Notes: generated by a model from the letters alone, not told the origin. DNA of 42,621 bases from Acidobacteriota bacterium (GCA_025354885.1 JANXLY010000101.1:1-42621); one strand, 5' to 3'; shown: positions 33,216-42,621, counted from the first letter of the stretch. Made by a program: numbers and translations.

Positions 33216-36212
33216 ATGCGGTGGACAGCCTTTTTCCTGATCCTGACAATCACCACAGTTCTTAGCGTCGTATGGGGTCAAGAAGGGGATGGGGCCGAAT
33301 TCGAGGGCACGTTTACTCGAAGCGTCCGACCTTTCCTTGAGACCTATTGCATCAACTGCCACGGACAGCAGAGGCCTGCGGCGCAGCTGGATTTGAGCGG
33401 GTTCACAACGATGGCTGCCCTGATGCAGGACGGGCGGCGATGGAGCCAGATTCTGGAACGTCTTGAAGCGCAGGAGATGCCGCCGAAGGGAGCACGGCAG
33501 CCGATGGCGCAGGAGCGCCGCGCGACTGTCGACTGGTTCCACTCTGTTCGCGAAAACGAAATGCGGCGCAATGCCGGTGACCCTGGGGTTGTGTTGGCGC
33601 GGCGTCTAAGCAATTCCGAATACAACTACACAGTTCGCGATCTGACCGGTGTTGACATCCGTCCGACGCGCAAGTTTCCTGTCGATCCGGCCAACACTGC
33701 GGGCTTTGACAATTCCGGCGAAACGCTAAGCATGTCGCCCACCCTCCTGAAAAAATATCTGGAGGCTGCGAGAGAAACAGCGTCGCACCTTTATTTGAAG
33801 GAGAAGAAATTTGCCTTCGGGCCGCATCCGATGCTGGCCGAAACGGACCGCGACAAGTTCGCGGTGCATCAGATCATCGATTTCTATCACAAGCAGAACA
33901 TCGATTACGTCGATTATTTTCAGACCGCTTGGCGCTTCCGGCATCGGGCTGCACTCGGACAAGCGAACGCTACACTGGGCGATCTCGCACGGCAACACGG
34001 CGTTAGCGCCAGGTATTTGGAGACTGTCTGGCGAACCCTTGAGAGCACTGAAGATGCCGGCCCACTGGTGAAGCTGCAAGCACTTTGGCGAGACTTGCCC
34101 GCGCCGCAGGCGGGACAGCCGAACCTTGCATGCGCGGGCTGCGAGGAGATGCGAGCCTACATCGAGAAGGTGCGCAAGAAGGTGGAGCCGCGGTTCATCA
34201 ACATCACCGCGGGCTCTATCGGTACGGCCTGGCAACCGTTGTTGATCTGGAAGAATACGCAGTACGCAACGCATCGGCGGAAATTTGATCCGAGGCAATT
34301 ACAGGTGGATGGCGAGCCTCCCTTCAATCAGGGCAACGTGGTTGAGCCCGAATGGGATAACGCGTTCGGTCCCGGCAAGACGATCCTCGTCGAGAATGCT
34401 CCCGGCGATCCGGACCTCTTTGTTCCGGCCAGTCAACGCAAACGCTACGAAGCGGCGTGGGGCCGGTTTTGCAGTGTCTTTCCCGATATGTTCTACAAGG
34501 AGTCTCGCGGCCGCAACTATTTCAAGACGGGTAAAGATGAGGGCCGCTATCTGAGTGCGGGCTATCACAATGTCATGGGCTACTTCCGCGACGATCAGCC
34601 GCTCTATGAGTTGCTGCTCGACCAGAAGCAGCAGGTGAGGCTGGACGAGATGTGGCGTGAGATGGACTTTGTCGCTTCCATCAATATCCGCACTTACGTC
34701 GAATTCGCCAAGCTCGGGACCCGTGGAACGCGAGACGATTTCAAGGACGGCGAACCCGAGGTGGGTGATATCGAAGTGGCGCAGATCATCTCGGAAGCAA
34801 AGATCCGGAAACTTGAAGCAGACTATTTGAAGTTCGCCAAGGACGGCAGCGAGGTGGCGATTCAAGCGATCCGAGACTTTTTCGACAAGGCCAACGCAAG
34901 CATTCGCTGGGTTGATCGGGCACGTCGGGACGCTGAGGCTAGTCATTTGCAGGCGCTTTATGATTTCGCTGCGCGAGCGTATCGACGACCGTTATCAGTG
35001 GCGGATCGCGCCGATTTGCTGTCCTTCTATCACGACGCCAAAGAGCGCTATTCACTGGACCATGAAGGAGCGATCCGCGAGTCGATTGTCCTGGTGCTCA
35101 TGTCTCCGAAGTTCTCCTACCGCGTAGACCTGGTCAAGAACGGCGGCGGCGTGCAGCCGCTCACGGATTTCGATCTCGCCAGCCGACTCAGTTATTTTTT
35201 GTGGTCGAGCATGCCAGACGAGGAACTGTTGCGGCACGCCGCCGCCGGCGACCTGCATCAGCCGGATGTCATCAAGGCCCAGGCGCGACGGATGCTGCAA
35301 GACCCTCGCACTCGGGCACTGGCGGTAGAGTTCGGTGGCAACTGGCTGGACATTCGCGATTTCGAGCAAATCGGCACCGTGGACCGTGGACGCTTTCCGT
35401 CATTCAACGAGGCATTGCGAGAAGCGATGTTCGAGGAGCCGATTCGTTTTCTCCTCGATGTGTTTCGTCGTAACCGTTCGATCCTCGACATGCTTTTCGC
35501 CCGCGACACTTTTGTGAATCCTGTTCTGGCGCGTCACTACGGTATGCCGATGGTAGTGGGCGCTGAGAACGATTGGGTTCAGGTCCAGGACGCTGAGCGT
35601 TACGAGCGAGGCGGGCTTCTGCCCATGGCTGCGTTTTTGACAAAGAACGCGCCGGGCCTGCGGACCAGCCCGGTGAAGCGCGGCTACTGGGTGGCGAAGA
35701 GCATACTGGGGGAGCAGATCCCACCACCGCCGCCGCAGGTCCCTGAGTTGCCGGCTGATGAAGCCAAGATGGAGTTACCGTTGCGCCAGATGCTCGAGAA
35801 ACACAGGGCCAATCCAAGTTGCGCCGTCTGTCATGCGCGATTCGATTCTTTCGGATTGGCGTTCGAGAAATTTGATCCGGTCGGCCAACGCAGAACCCAC
35901 GATCTGAGCGGCCACACGGTGGATGCTCGCGCGAGTTTTCCGAAGGGCTTCGAAGGAGAGGGATTGCAGGGAGTTCGTCAATACATTCGGGAGTACCGAA
36001 AGGACGATTTCGTGCGCGGCTTCACCGGTAGACTTTTGGCCTATGCCCTGGGACGCAGCCTGACACTCTCAGATGGTGTCCTGATTCAGGAAATTGGCAC
36101 CAAGCTTGGCAACGACGGTTGCTGTTTTGAAAGCGTGGTTGAGAAGATTGTAACGAGTCGCCAGTTTCTCAATAAGCGCGGAGGTGAGCAAGTGATGGTA
36201 AATCAGAGGTGA
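33216..36212 (+). CDS. DUF1592-type planctomycete-like cytochrome protein
   Basis: 998 residues from the ATG at 33216 (GGAGG seven bases upstream; a start at 33168 lacks it). A signal peptide (FFLILTITTVLSVVWGQ) precedes CINCHG (Cys45-His49) in the first cytochrome-like domain. The remainder follows the DUF1587/1595/1592/1588/1585 order: SNSEYNYTVRDLTGVDIRPT, FDLASRLSYFLWSSMPDEEL, NPVLARHYGMPM, KRGYWVAKSILGEQIPPPPP, and CAVCHARFDSFGLAFEKFDP near the C-terminus with a second CxxCH. Such proteins are periplasmic and of unknown function, and co-occur with DUF1552. The following gene overlaps by 4 nt. Confidence 0.92.
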   Translation: MRWTAFFLILTITTVLSVVWGQEGDGAEFEGTFTRSVRPFLETYCINCHGQQRPAAQLDLSGFTTMAALMQDGRRWSQILERLEAQEMPPKGARQPMAQERRATVDWFHSVRENEMRRNAGDPGVVLARRLSNSEYNYTVRDLTGVDIRPTRKFPVDPANTAGFDNSGETLSMSPTLLKKYLEAARETASHLYLKEKKFAFGPHPMLAETDRDKFAVHQIIDFYHKQNIDYVDYFQTAWRFRHRAALGQANATLGDLARQHGVSARYLETVWRTLESTEDAGPLVKLQALWRDLPAPQAGQPNLACAGCEEMRAYIEKVRKKVEPRFINITAGSIGTAWQPLLIWKNTQYATHRRKFDPRQLQVDGEPPFNQGNVVEPEWDNAFGPGKTILVENAPGDPDLFVPASQRKRYEAAWGRFCSVFPDMFYKESRGRNYFKTGKDEGRYLSAGYHNVMGYFRDDQPLYELLLDQKQQVRLDEMWREMDFVASINIRTYVEFAKLGTRGTRDDFKDGEPEVGDIEVAQIISEAKIRKLEADYLKFAKDGSEVAIQAIRDFFDKANASIRWVDRARRDAEASHLQALYDFAARAYRRPLSVADRADLLSFYHDAKERYSLDHEGAIRESIVLVLMSPKFSYRVDLVKNGGGVQPLTDFDLASRLSYFLWSSMPDEELLRHAAAGDLHQPDVIKAQARRMLQDPRTRALAVEFGGNWLDIRDFEQIGTVDRGRFPSFNEALREAMFEEPIRFLLDVFRRNRSILDMLFARDTFVNPVLARHYGMPMVVGAENDWVQVQDAERYERGGLLPMAAFLTKNAPGLRTSPVKRGYWVAKSILGEQIPPPPPQVPELPADEAKMELPLRQMLEKHRANPSCAVCHARFDSFGLAFEKFDPVGQRRTHDLSGHTVDARASFPKGFEGEGLQGVRQYIREYRKDDFVRGFTGRLLAYALGRSLTLSDGVLIQEIGTKLGNDGCCFESVVEKIVTSRQFLNKRGGEQVMVNQR

Positions 36213-37549
36213 GCATGATGAACTCGCGTAAAAGAGCGTTATCGCGCAGGACCTTTCTACGAGGCACGGGCGTGACAATGGCCTTGCCGTGGATGGATTC
36301 GCTGTCGGGATTCGGCCTTGCCTCAGCCTCGGCGGCCACGACCACCGCGCAGCCGCTACGCTTTGCAGCGCTGTTTATGGGCACGGGCATCAGCCCCGGC
36401 CGATGGTGGGCCAAAGGGTCGGGTGCCGGGATGGAACTGAGCGAGTCGCTGGCACCGCTTGAAGCGCTCAAGGGGAAGGTGAACGTCATTGACGGCCTGT
36501 TTAACAAGGCCGCGACGGGGCAAGGGATTCATCCGGCGATGACGGGCAACATGTTGTCCGGCGTGCCGATCAGCAGAGGTTCCATCATCCACGGCGGCAT
36601 CACGATAGACCAGGTGCTGGCGAACCAGATCGGGCAGGAGACGCCGCAGCCGAGCATGGTGCTGGCCTGTGAGCGAGCCATGACCGGGTTCCACGAAACG
36701 AATTTTTCGAACGCTTATAGCTCGCATATTTCCTGGCAGAACAGCGATTCGCCGGTGCCCAACGAGATGTATCCTTCGCTGGCCTTCGACAGCCTGTTCG
36801 AGAACGGCGGCAGACTGCGCAACACCAGCGTGCTGGACCGCGTAAAGGACCATGCCCAAGCTCTGAGCAGCAAGATCAGTGCCACCGACAAGATTAAGCT
36901 GGACGAATATCTTGCAAGCGTCCGCGACGTGGAACGCAGCATTGAGAGGATGCGTACGGACAAGCAGAAGGCCGAAGAAATGGCACGCGACGCGGGGCGC
37001 CCGCTGTTCACGATGAAGCGTCCCCAGGACGGCCTGCCCGAGGATATCCGCGATCACATTCGCCTGATGTGCGACATTGTCGCGCTCGGGTTTCAGACTG
37101 ACAAGACTCGTGTGGCCTCACTGCTTTTGGCTCGCGACCTGTCTGCGCTCTACTATCCGTTTCTTGGAGTGAGCAGGCAACATCACGGCGCATCGCACTA
37201 CGACACGGAAGTGGATTATCAGAAGATAGTGCATTTCCAGGTGACCCAGTTGGCTTATCTGGCGCAGCGTCTGGACGCGATGCCGGAAGGTGAGAGCACG
37301 GTGCTGGACAACAGTTGTCTGCTGTTTCTGTCGAACATGTGGTCAGGGACGAAGCACGACAACAAGAAGGTGCCGGTGCTTACGATCGGCGGCCTGGGGG
37401 GCAAACTGAAAACCGGCAGAGCGCTCGACTATTTCGAGGCCGGCGACGACAACCGAAAGTTGTGCAGCCTGTACCTGAGCATTCTGGACCGGATGGGCGT
37501 CAATCTCAAAGAGTTTGGCGACGCCGAAATGCGGTTAGCGGGTTTCTGA
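36209..37549 (+). CDS. DUF1552 protein, Tat-exported
   Basis: 446 residues from a GTG at 36209; ATGs at 36215 and 36218 are equally plausible. The N-terminus has a Tat signal (SRRTFLRGTGVTMALPWMDS). The body includes LRFAALFMGTGISPG, GIHPAMTGNMLSG and FLSNMWSGTKHDNKKVPVLT, all typical of the DUF1552 family, secreted proteins of unknown function encoded next to DUF1592 proteins. The overlap with the DUF1592 stop indicates coupling. The fold resembles the alkaline-phosphatase/sulfatase-like DUF1501 relatives (family memory). No metal ligand can be assigned with confidence. Confidence 0.9.
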   Translation: MSMMNSRKRALSRRTFLRGTGVTMALPWMDSLSGFGLASASAATTTAQPLRFAALFMGTGISPGRWWAKGSGAGMELSESLAPLEALKGKVNVIDGLFNKAATGQGIHPAMTGNMLSGVPISRGSIIHGGITIDQVLANQIGQETPQPSMVLACERAMTGFHETNFSNAYSSHISWQNSDSPVPNEMYPSLAFDSLFENGGRLRNTSVLDRVKDHAQALSSKISATDKIKLDEYLASVRDVERSIERMRTDKQKAEEMARDAGRPLFTMKRPQDGLPEDIRDHIRLMCDIVALGFQTDKTRVASLLLARDLSALYYPFLGVSRQHHGASHYDTEVDYQKIVHFQVTQLAYLAQRLDAMPEGESTVLDNSCLLFLSNMWSGTKHDNKKVPVLTIGGLGGKLKTGRALDYFEAGDDNRKLCSLYLSILDRMGVNLKEFGDAEMRLAGF

Positions 37550-37556
37550 GATTTGA

Positions 37557-38840
37557 TTACAGCATCCTGGGCGTGCCCCAATGGGTACGGTACACGCGCT
37601 TCACATAGAGGTTCGCCTCGGGATCGTCGATGATGGTCTCGGTGCCCGCATCGAATCGTACATTGCGGCCAGTACGTGCGACGATATTCGCCAGGTGAGA
37701 GTGAATCGCACTCATATGGCCGATGCCGATGTCCGCATTGGGCAGTTTCCGCGAGCGAATGCAATCCAGGAAATTCTTCTGGTGTGCTTCGGGGTCTGAG
37801 TTTCCGTCTCCTGCGGGGTCGTAGTGCTGCACCAGCTTTCCCGCTTTGTCGAACAACTTGTAGCCCCAGCGTCGAGCCCAGCGGCCGATGTGGATCACTC
37901 CATCGCTTCCATAAACCGCGACGCCGTTATCCTGAGCTTCCATGCCGTAGGGGTTCCAGATGCGCATTTCCCATATGAGTGCTTTGTCGCCGTAGTCGAA
38001 GGTGACGTTCATGCTGTCGGGGGTCTGTTGGTCGTCGTCAAAAAAGATCTTACGGCCCCAACCACTGGCTGACTTCGGATAGCCTACACCGAGCGCCCAG
38101 CGTGCGATGTCCAACTGGTGTGCGCCGTCATTGCCAGCGTCTCCGGTTCCGAAATGCCAATTCCAGTGCCATTTGTAATGAAAACGGTTTTCGTTGAAAG
38201 GGATCCGGGGAGCGGGGCCGAGCCACGTTTCGTAATCGACTCCAGGCGGCACAGGGCTGTCTTCTTTGTGGCCGATGTGATCGCGGAGTTGGACGTCCCA
38301 TGCCTTGGCCATCAGGACCCTGCCGATCTTGCCGCTCTTGACGAGTTCGATGGCTTGTAACGTGGAGGGGCGGCTACGGCTTTGAGTGCCTACCTGCACG
38401 ATACGGTTGTTGCGGCGAGCCGCGTCGAGAATCAGCCTCCCCTCGCGGATATTGTGAGAAGGCGGTTTCTCAACGTACACGTCTTTGCCTGCGTCGCAGG
38501 CGAGGATCGCTGCAGGAGCATGCCAGTGATCGGGCGTCGCGATGGAGACGGCATTCACGGACTTGTCGTCCAGTACACGGCGCAAGTCGCCAACGATCTG
38601 CGGCCGCGGCATGTTGTACTTTTCAATGATCGCCATGGCCTTTTCGATGGAGGCCTGGTCCACATCGCACAGATGGCTGATTCTTGCTCCCGGTATGGGC
38701 CGGAAATCGCTGATCATGTTGCGGCCGCGCCCGCCGACGCCGATGATGGCAATGTTGATCTGGTCGCTGGCGGCCTTAGTCTTAACTTGCGAAGCGGCTG
38801 TGGCGGCCAATGTCGTGCCAAAGAAATATCTTCGATTCAT
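37557..38840 (-). CDS. Gfo/Idh/MocA-family oxidoreductase, exported
   Basis: 427 residues. MNRRYFFGTTLAATAAS suggests a Tat-like signal. INIAIIGVGGRGRNMISDF is the NAD(P)-binding Rossmann loop, and KDVYVEKPPSHNIREGRLIL contains the family EKP motif. The C-terminal alpha/beta domain has HWNWHFGTGDAGNDGAHQLD IARW-like sequence with the catalytic His region. Exported members of this family act on sugars and are common in Acidobacteria and Planctomycetes; the substrate is unknown. It converges with the DUF1552 gene with a 7-bp gap. Confidence 0.88.
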   Translation of the reverse strand: MNRRYFFGTTLAATAASQVKTKAASDQINIAIIGVGGRGRNMISDFRPIPGARISHLCDVDQASIEKAMAIIEKYNMPRPQIVGDLRRVLDDKSVNAVSIATPDHWHAPAAILACDAGKDVYVEKPPSHNIREGRLILDAARRNNRIVQVGTQSRSRPSTLQAIELVKSGKIGRVLMAKAWDVQLRDHIGHKEDSPVPPGVDYETWLGPAPRIPFNENRFHYKWHWNWHFGTGDAGNDGAHQLDIARWALGVGYPKSASGWGRKIFFDDDQQTPDSMNVTFDYGDKALIWEMRIWNPYGMEAQDNGVAVYGSDGVIHIGRWARRWGYKLFDKAGKLVQHYDPAGDGNSDPEAHQKNFLDCIRSRKLPNADIGIGHMSAIHSHLANIVARTGRNVRFDAGTETIIDDPEANLYVKRVYRTHWGTPRML

Positions 38841-39000
38841 GGGTGGACCTCTTTCTGGTTCGCTGATGCCAGATGGTGAACATGATGCAGCATCCTTTCC
38901 TGTTCAAGTAGCTGCAATTCGAGCCTCACATCATTCTATGCGCGGTCGGTTGGTAGTTGCGGTACAAGCTGTCGTGCAGGGATGTACAGGCAATGTTTTC

Positions 39001-39348
39001 TCAATCGAGATCCAGCGCGGCCTTCAGCCCTTCCTCAACTTCACGCAGCGACTGGGTTGATAGGGTGCCGATCCGCTTCGTCAGCTTTACCCTGTCGAGC
39101 GTGGTCACCTGATGGCAGATGGCGAAGCTTGTCTTCGGTAATCCAGCGGCCCCGCTTGAGAGTTCAATTACAGTAGGCCCGCGCTGACCCTGCGAAGTCG
39201 AAGTGGAGATGGGGATCACGATGATAGATCTCCAGCCGAGAGTCTGGTTGAAACCATCATGAGACGCAACAATCACAGGACGACGGCCAGTCTGCTCTGA
39301 TCCGGATCGCGGGACAAGATCGGCCCAGTAGACCTCACCGCGCTTCAT
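39001..39348 (-). CDS. mazF: MazF/PemK-type toxin
   Basis: 115 residues. MKRGEVYWADLVPRSGSEQT, then GRRPVIVASHDGFNQT and IIVIPISTST are the classical MazF core (RGEIxWAxLxP, GRRPVLVxS, VxPxT). It is a sequence-specific mRNA endoribonuclease by family. The ATG overlaps the antitoxin stop by 4 nt. The gene is complete, making this the only fully intact TA pair in the right half of the window. Confidence 0.92.
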   Translation of the reverse strand: MKRGEVYWADLVPRSGSEQTGRRPVIVASHDGFNQTLGWRSIIVIPISTSTSQGQRGPTVIELSSGAAGLPKTSFAICHQVTTLDRVKLTKRIGTLSTQSLREVEEGLKAALDLD

Positions 39349-39602
39349 CTGGACTTTTTGCCGGTCTTAACCAGATGCTCGATACCAGCCGCTTCGAGAT
39401 CAGTGTCGAGATCCAGAGGTGTACCAGCCATTTTCGCAGCGTAGGCCGCAATCGCATCTTGCCTTGCGTTGCGGGATTGCTGCCGCAACCAGTCGTCGAC
39501 TGCCTCACGCGCAAGTGTAGTGGCGGGAACCTGCGTCCGTTCGGATTCCGCCCTCAGACGACTGTAGATACGCTCCGGAAGGGGCAGGTGAAAGTTTTTC
39601 AT
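39345..39602 (-). CDS. Antitoxin of the MazF pair (MazE-like, RHH-type)
   Basis: 85 residues. The N-terminus (MKNFHLPLPERIYSRLRAES, then ATTLAREAVDDWLRQQ) reads as a ribbon-helix-helix domain. The tail (TPLDLDTDLEAAGIEHLV) is acidic and should bind the toxin. It is directly upstream of and overlapping MazF, so it is the antitoxin. A run of TGGCA repeats lies just upstream and may be its operator. Confidence 0.85.
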   Translation of the reverse strand: MKNFHLPLPERIYSRLRAESERTQVPATTLAREAVDDWLRQQSRNARQDAIAAYAAKMAGTPLDLDTDLEAAGIEHLVKTGKKSR

Positions 39603-39624
39603 TGCGTTGCTCGTTGCTTTATTG

Positions 39625-39682
39625 TGGCATGAAAGAATGGCAGAGAATCATGGCACGCGGAGCGTGGCACAAATCGTGGCCA
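39625..39682. promoter_or_regulatory. Five TGGC(A) repeats upstream of mazEF
   Basis: TGGCA occurs at 39625, 39638, 39651 and 39665, and TGGCCA at 39677, spaced 13, 13, 14 and 12 bases. The array begins 23 bases upstream of the antitoxin ATG (39602). It could be an operator bound by the antitoxin; chance is not excluded for a 5-base motif. Confidence 0.4.
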
Positions 39683-39803
39683 TAAACGCCATGTTGCAGA
39701 TCCAGAAATACTGACTGCAAGTATCTTAGGCAGCATTTTGCACGACCCGAATCAGCCGGATGAGGTCAGATCGAGACGTCAAACTGTGGAACCCGCAGGG
39801 TAC

Positions 39804-40748
39804 CTAACGCCGGTTCGTTACCAGGCCGGGCATCTTCACACGGATGCTCCAGATTGTGCCTCCAGCACTGACGTAGAGAGTGCGCAGATCAGCTCCGCCA
39901 AAGGCTACATTGGTGACCTCATCGAGCGGCACCGGAATGAACTCCAGCAGCTTTCCCTGCGGGGACAGGACATACACGCCACCTTTGCTCTTGTCGGTTT
40001 CATACGGCGGCTGGGCCTTGTTCAGACCCGCAGCGACGAAGAGCCGCCCCTTGGCGTCCATCTCCATTCCGTCCGGGCCACGACCATCTCCCCAGTCGTA
40101 GATCTGCTTGCGGCTTTGCCCATCTACCGTCCCGTCCGCACGCAATGCGAAACGCCAGAGCTTTCGAGCGACACCTGCATTGTTGTTATTGTTATCGGCC
40201 ACATAGAGGTAGCGGTCGCCTGGAGAAACGAGTAAACCGTTGGGTCGATCGACCAACTCGCGTGCCAGCACGCGCGTCACTTTGCCCGGCGCGTCGATGC
40301 GGTAGACGCCCTCGACGTTCATCTCCATGCTGTCGCGGTTGCCGTAGCGCGGATCACTGAAATAGATGCGACCCTTGATGTCCATCGTCAGGTCGTTCGG
40401 TGAGTTGAATTTTTTGCCTTCGAAAGTTTCGGCCAGCACAGTGATTGTGCCATCGGCCTCCGTTCGTGTGACGCGACGGTTGGCTGCCTCGCACACAACG
40501 AGCCGATGTTCTCGATCAAAGAAGAGCCCGTTGGCACCGCCGGAGGCCTCGCGAAAAACGTGTGTTGTGCCGCTCGCGTCGAGGCGGAAGATATGACCCT
40601 TGCCGGTGAAGTATAGGCTGCCCTTGCCGTCCCAAACGGGACCCTCGCTGCCGCCGGCTTCACTCGCCTTCTGGAGCTTGGCGCCGTCTTCGGTAATCAC
40701 ACCGGCCGCCGCTGTCAGGGCCATCAGAAAGAACAAGAGGAAGTACAC
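39804..40748 (-). CDS. SMP-30/gluconolactonase-like protein
   Basis: 314 residues with a signal peptide (MYFLLFFLMALTAAAG). The six-bladed propeller motifs are visible: SEGPVWDGKGSLYFTGKGH, GGANGLFFDREHRLVVCEAA, FNSPNDLTMDIKGRIYFSDP, VDRPNGLLVSPGDRYLYVAD and GPDGMEMDAKGRLFVAA. The conserved Glu in SEGP, Asn in SPND and Asp in GPDG fit calcium-binding positions of SMP-30/gluconolactonases. It likely hydrolyses a sugar lactone in the periplasm, which would suit the products of the PQQ sugar dehydrogenase elsewhere in the window. It may instead be a lactonase of other substrates. Confidence 0.88.
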   Translation of the reverse strand: MYFLLFFLMALTAAAGVITEDGAKLQKASEAGGSEGPVWDGKGSLYFTGKGHIFRLDASGTTHVFREASGGANGLFFDREHRLVVCEAANRRVTRTEADGTITVLAETFEGKKFNSPNDLTMDIKGRIYFSDPRYGNRDSMEMNVEGVYRIDAPGKVTRVLARELVDRPNGLLVSPGDRYLYVADNNNNNAGVARKLWRFALRADGTVDGQSRKQIYDWGDGRGPDGMEMDAKGRLFVAAGLNKAQPPYETDKSKGGVYVLSPQGKLLEFIPVPLDEVTNVAFGGADLRTLYVSAGGTIWSIRVKMPGLVTNRR

Positions 40749-40799
40749 GCCCCAATTCTAATATGGTCTGCGCTGGTCGAGGGCAAGTAGGATTCGATC

Positions 40800-41279
40800 T
40801 CAATTGCGGTACTGGCTGTACACAAAGTCGTGGGCTTTTCGTTCGCCGTGGCAGGCGACGCAGGCTGCTTTGCCGGCCGCATTTAGTGATGGATTAGAAT
40901 CGCCGCCCTTGAATACTTCGAAACCCCAGCCACCCGTTTCGCGGAATCGTGCGGTATCTTTGGCCATCACCGCGATGCGCCTACGCGCCCCTTCTGAAGT
41001 GACGCCTCCTTCCTTATCGATCAACTCGAAGAGGTCGTCCACCAGGACAGCTCCGTCGGGGAATTTCCCAGTGCGGTAGCCCTCGAGAGCTTTGTCGTTG
41101 GCATAGAAGTGATGCAGACCGCCGTTCGATTCATAGCGTGGATGTTGCGGGCCAATAAGAGTGCTCTTGACGTGGGCCCAGCGGCGATAGCCGACAGGGT
41201 AGGAAACATTGTTGCCGTCCGCTTGCGCGAGCCCACAAAGGATGAATCCGAGGGCGCTGATGCCGAGTACAAACTTCAT
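40800..41279 (-). CDS. Cytochrome P460-like protein
   Basis: 159 residues from the ATG at 41279, after which a signal peptide follows (MKFVLGISALGFILCGLAQA). YPVGYRRWAHVKSTLIGPQH, then KFPDGAVLVDDLFEL and ARFRETGGWGFEVF are cytochrome P460-family blocks. A single haem motif CVACH lies near the C-terminus. Family members include hydroxylamine-oxidising P460 and the related cytochrome c'-beta, but many are uncharacterised. The Lys crosslink of true P460 cannot be confirmed here. It is periplasmic. The gene is co-directional with its neighbours but spaced. Confidence 0.82.
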   Translation of the reverse strand: MKFVLGISALGFILCGLAQADGNNVSYPVGYRRWAHVKSTLIGPQHPRYESNGGLHHFYANDKALEGYRTGKFPDGAVLVDDLFELIDKEGGVTSEGARRRIAVMAKDTARFRETGGWGFEVFKGGDSNPSLNAAGKAACVACHGERKAHDFVYSQYRN

Positions 41280-41342
41280 AGGGATCATTGAATCACATCG
41301 CCCACATATCAAGCGCCGAAGCTGCGTTTGAGGTGGTCACGA

Positions 41343-41828
41343 TCACTTCGCCGACTTGACATCTACATTGTGAAAAGCTTCGATCCACCAGCGGCCCTCA
41401 CGCTTCACGAAGACTTCCATCAATTGCGTCTTCACGATGCCATCTGGAGGCACGACCATTCCACCGGGCATCGACTTGACACCACGTACTTCGTTGTCAA
41501 TATCGACGATTGCAACATCAGGCGTGACGAAGCGGATACGTCGGATGACGTGTTGCTTGGTGGTGCCTTTGTAGAACGAATTAAGGATATCGGTATTCCT
41601 TTTGGCGAAGGCAGGGGCTCCGTACATCACCATTCCAAAGAGATTTGTGAACGAGGCATCCGGAGCGAGATGCCGTGCAAAGGCCTGCCCGTCACCGGCA
41701 TTCCAGGCGACAACCTGATCAGCAACGATGGCGCGGATCGGAGCTTCTAAAGCAACATCCTGCGCCAATGCTGCTCCAGCGCATACGGCCAACAGAATCA
41801 TCGAAGTGATATGGAGCGAGTGAGACAT
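41343..41828 (-). CDS. SnoaL-like (SgcJ/EcaC, DUF4440) secreted protein
   Basis: 161 residues with a signal peptide (MILLAVCAGAALAQ). IRAIVADQVVAWNAGDGQAF then FARHLAPDASFTNLFGMVMY and RWWIEAFHNVDV are typical of the SgcJ/EcaC branch of the NTF2/SnoaL fold. Such proteins bind small molecules; some are enzymes, most are unassigned. No role can be given from context. Confidence 0.82.
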   Translation of the reverse strand: MSHSLHITSMILLAVCAGAALAQDVALEAPIRAIVADQVVAWNAGDGQAFARHLAPDASFTNLFGMVMYGAPAFAKRNTDILNSFYKGTTKQHVIRRIRFVTPDVAIVDIDNEVRGVKSMPGGMVVPPDGIVKTQLMEVFVKREGRWWIEAFHNVDVKSAK

Positions 41829-41944
41829 GTAAGATTCCTCTTTTGTGCGTCCGGGTTCCAGTAAGTTCAGCTAGCAGCTCTCATTTGATACCTCTCAGAA
41901 GAATTCCGCAACTGAAGCGAGCCGGGCGGCTCACCGAGAGCTGA

Positions 41945-42621
<677 letters not shown>

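Overview
The window looks like the chromosome of an acidobacterium close to Candidatus Solibacter / Bryobacterales. This is judged from gene content only: a 1,124-residue Oar-like TonB receptor with an N-terminal carboxypeptidase-like domain, a DUF1592/DUF1552 pair, a PQQ alcohol dehydrogenase beside a CBM9-cytochrome c fusion, a PQQ glucose/sorbosone-type dehydrogenase with a pentahaem cytochrome, and many toxin-antitoxin (TA) genes. No rRNA, tRNA, CRISPR array or prophage was seen.

Layout. (1) 375-1015: a small zinc-ribbon protein, then a DUF2779-like 3' remnant. (2) 7250-1032, minus strand: a tightly coupled three-gene operon (uncharacterised 441-residue protein, double-HxK phospholipase-D-like nuclease, 959-residue SNF2-type helicase). 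It looks like a nucleic-acid-targeting module, most likely phage defence, and matches no complete system I can name. (3) 7565-16224: a dense island of TA and Fic genes in all states of decay. Most of it lies between two decayed IS6-type elements in the same orientation (8262-8795 and 18086-18777). The second keeps 17-bp terminal inverted repeats. In several pairs the antitoxin is intact and the toxin is dead. (4) 16326-18039: periplasmic PQQ sugar dehydrogenase plus five-haem c-type cytochrome. (5) 18819-19634: alpha/beta hydrolase broken by one stop codon. (6) 24582-19872: TonB receptor followed by an FAD-linked D-lactate/glycolate oxidase. (7) 24667-26509: a second cluster of TA debris, including a decayed copy of the brnTA remnant found at 14 kb and an in-frame HicB-HicA fusion. 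(8) 27546-30117: a PIG-L deacetylase divergent from a GntP permease and a SelA-fold PLP enzyme, consistent with use of an acylated amino-sugar acid. (9) 30145-37549: a co-directional cluster of CBM9-dihaem cytochrome, PQQ alcohol dehydrogenase with a lanthanide-type Asp pair, DUF1592 cytochrome-like protein and Tat-exported DUF1552 protein. (10) 38840-37557 and 41828-39804, minus strand: Gfo/Idh/MocA oxidoreductase, MazEF, SMP-30 lactonase, cytochrome P460-like protein and SnoaL-like protein. (11) 42032 to the end: an aldo/keto reductase with a frameshift and truncation, followed by non-coding sequence that may be a mobile-element end.

Themes. The right half is mostly an ordinary catabolic and respiratory complement: outer-membrane uptake, periplasmic PQQ oxidation and haem electron transfer. 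The left half is accessory DNA. I count 13 TA loci (intact, half-dead or relic) plus one self-inhibited Fic protein, and several have recognisable operator repeats directly before the start codon. Family names come from reading motifs and remembered family features; no database search was run.
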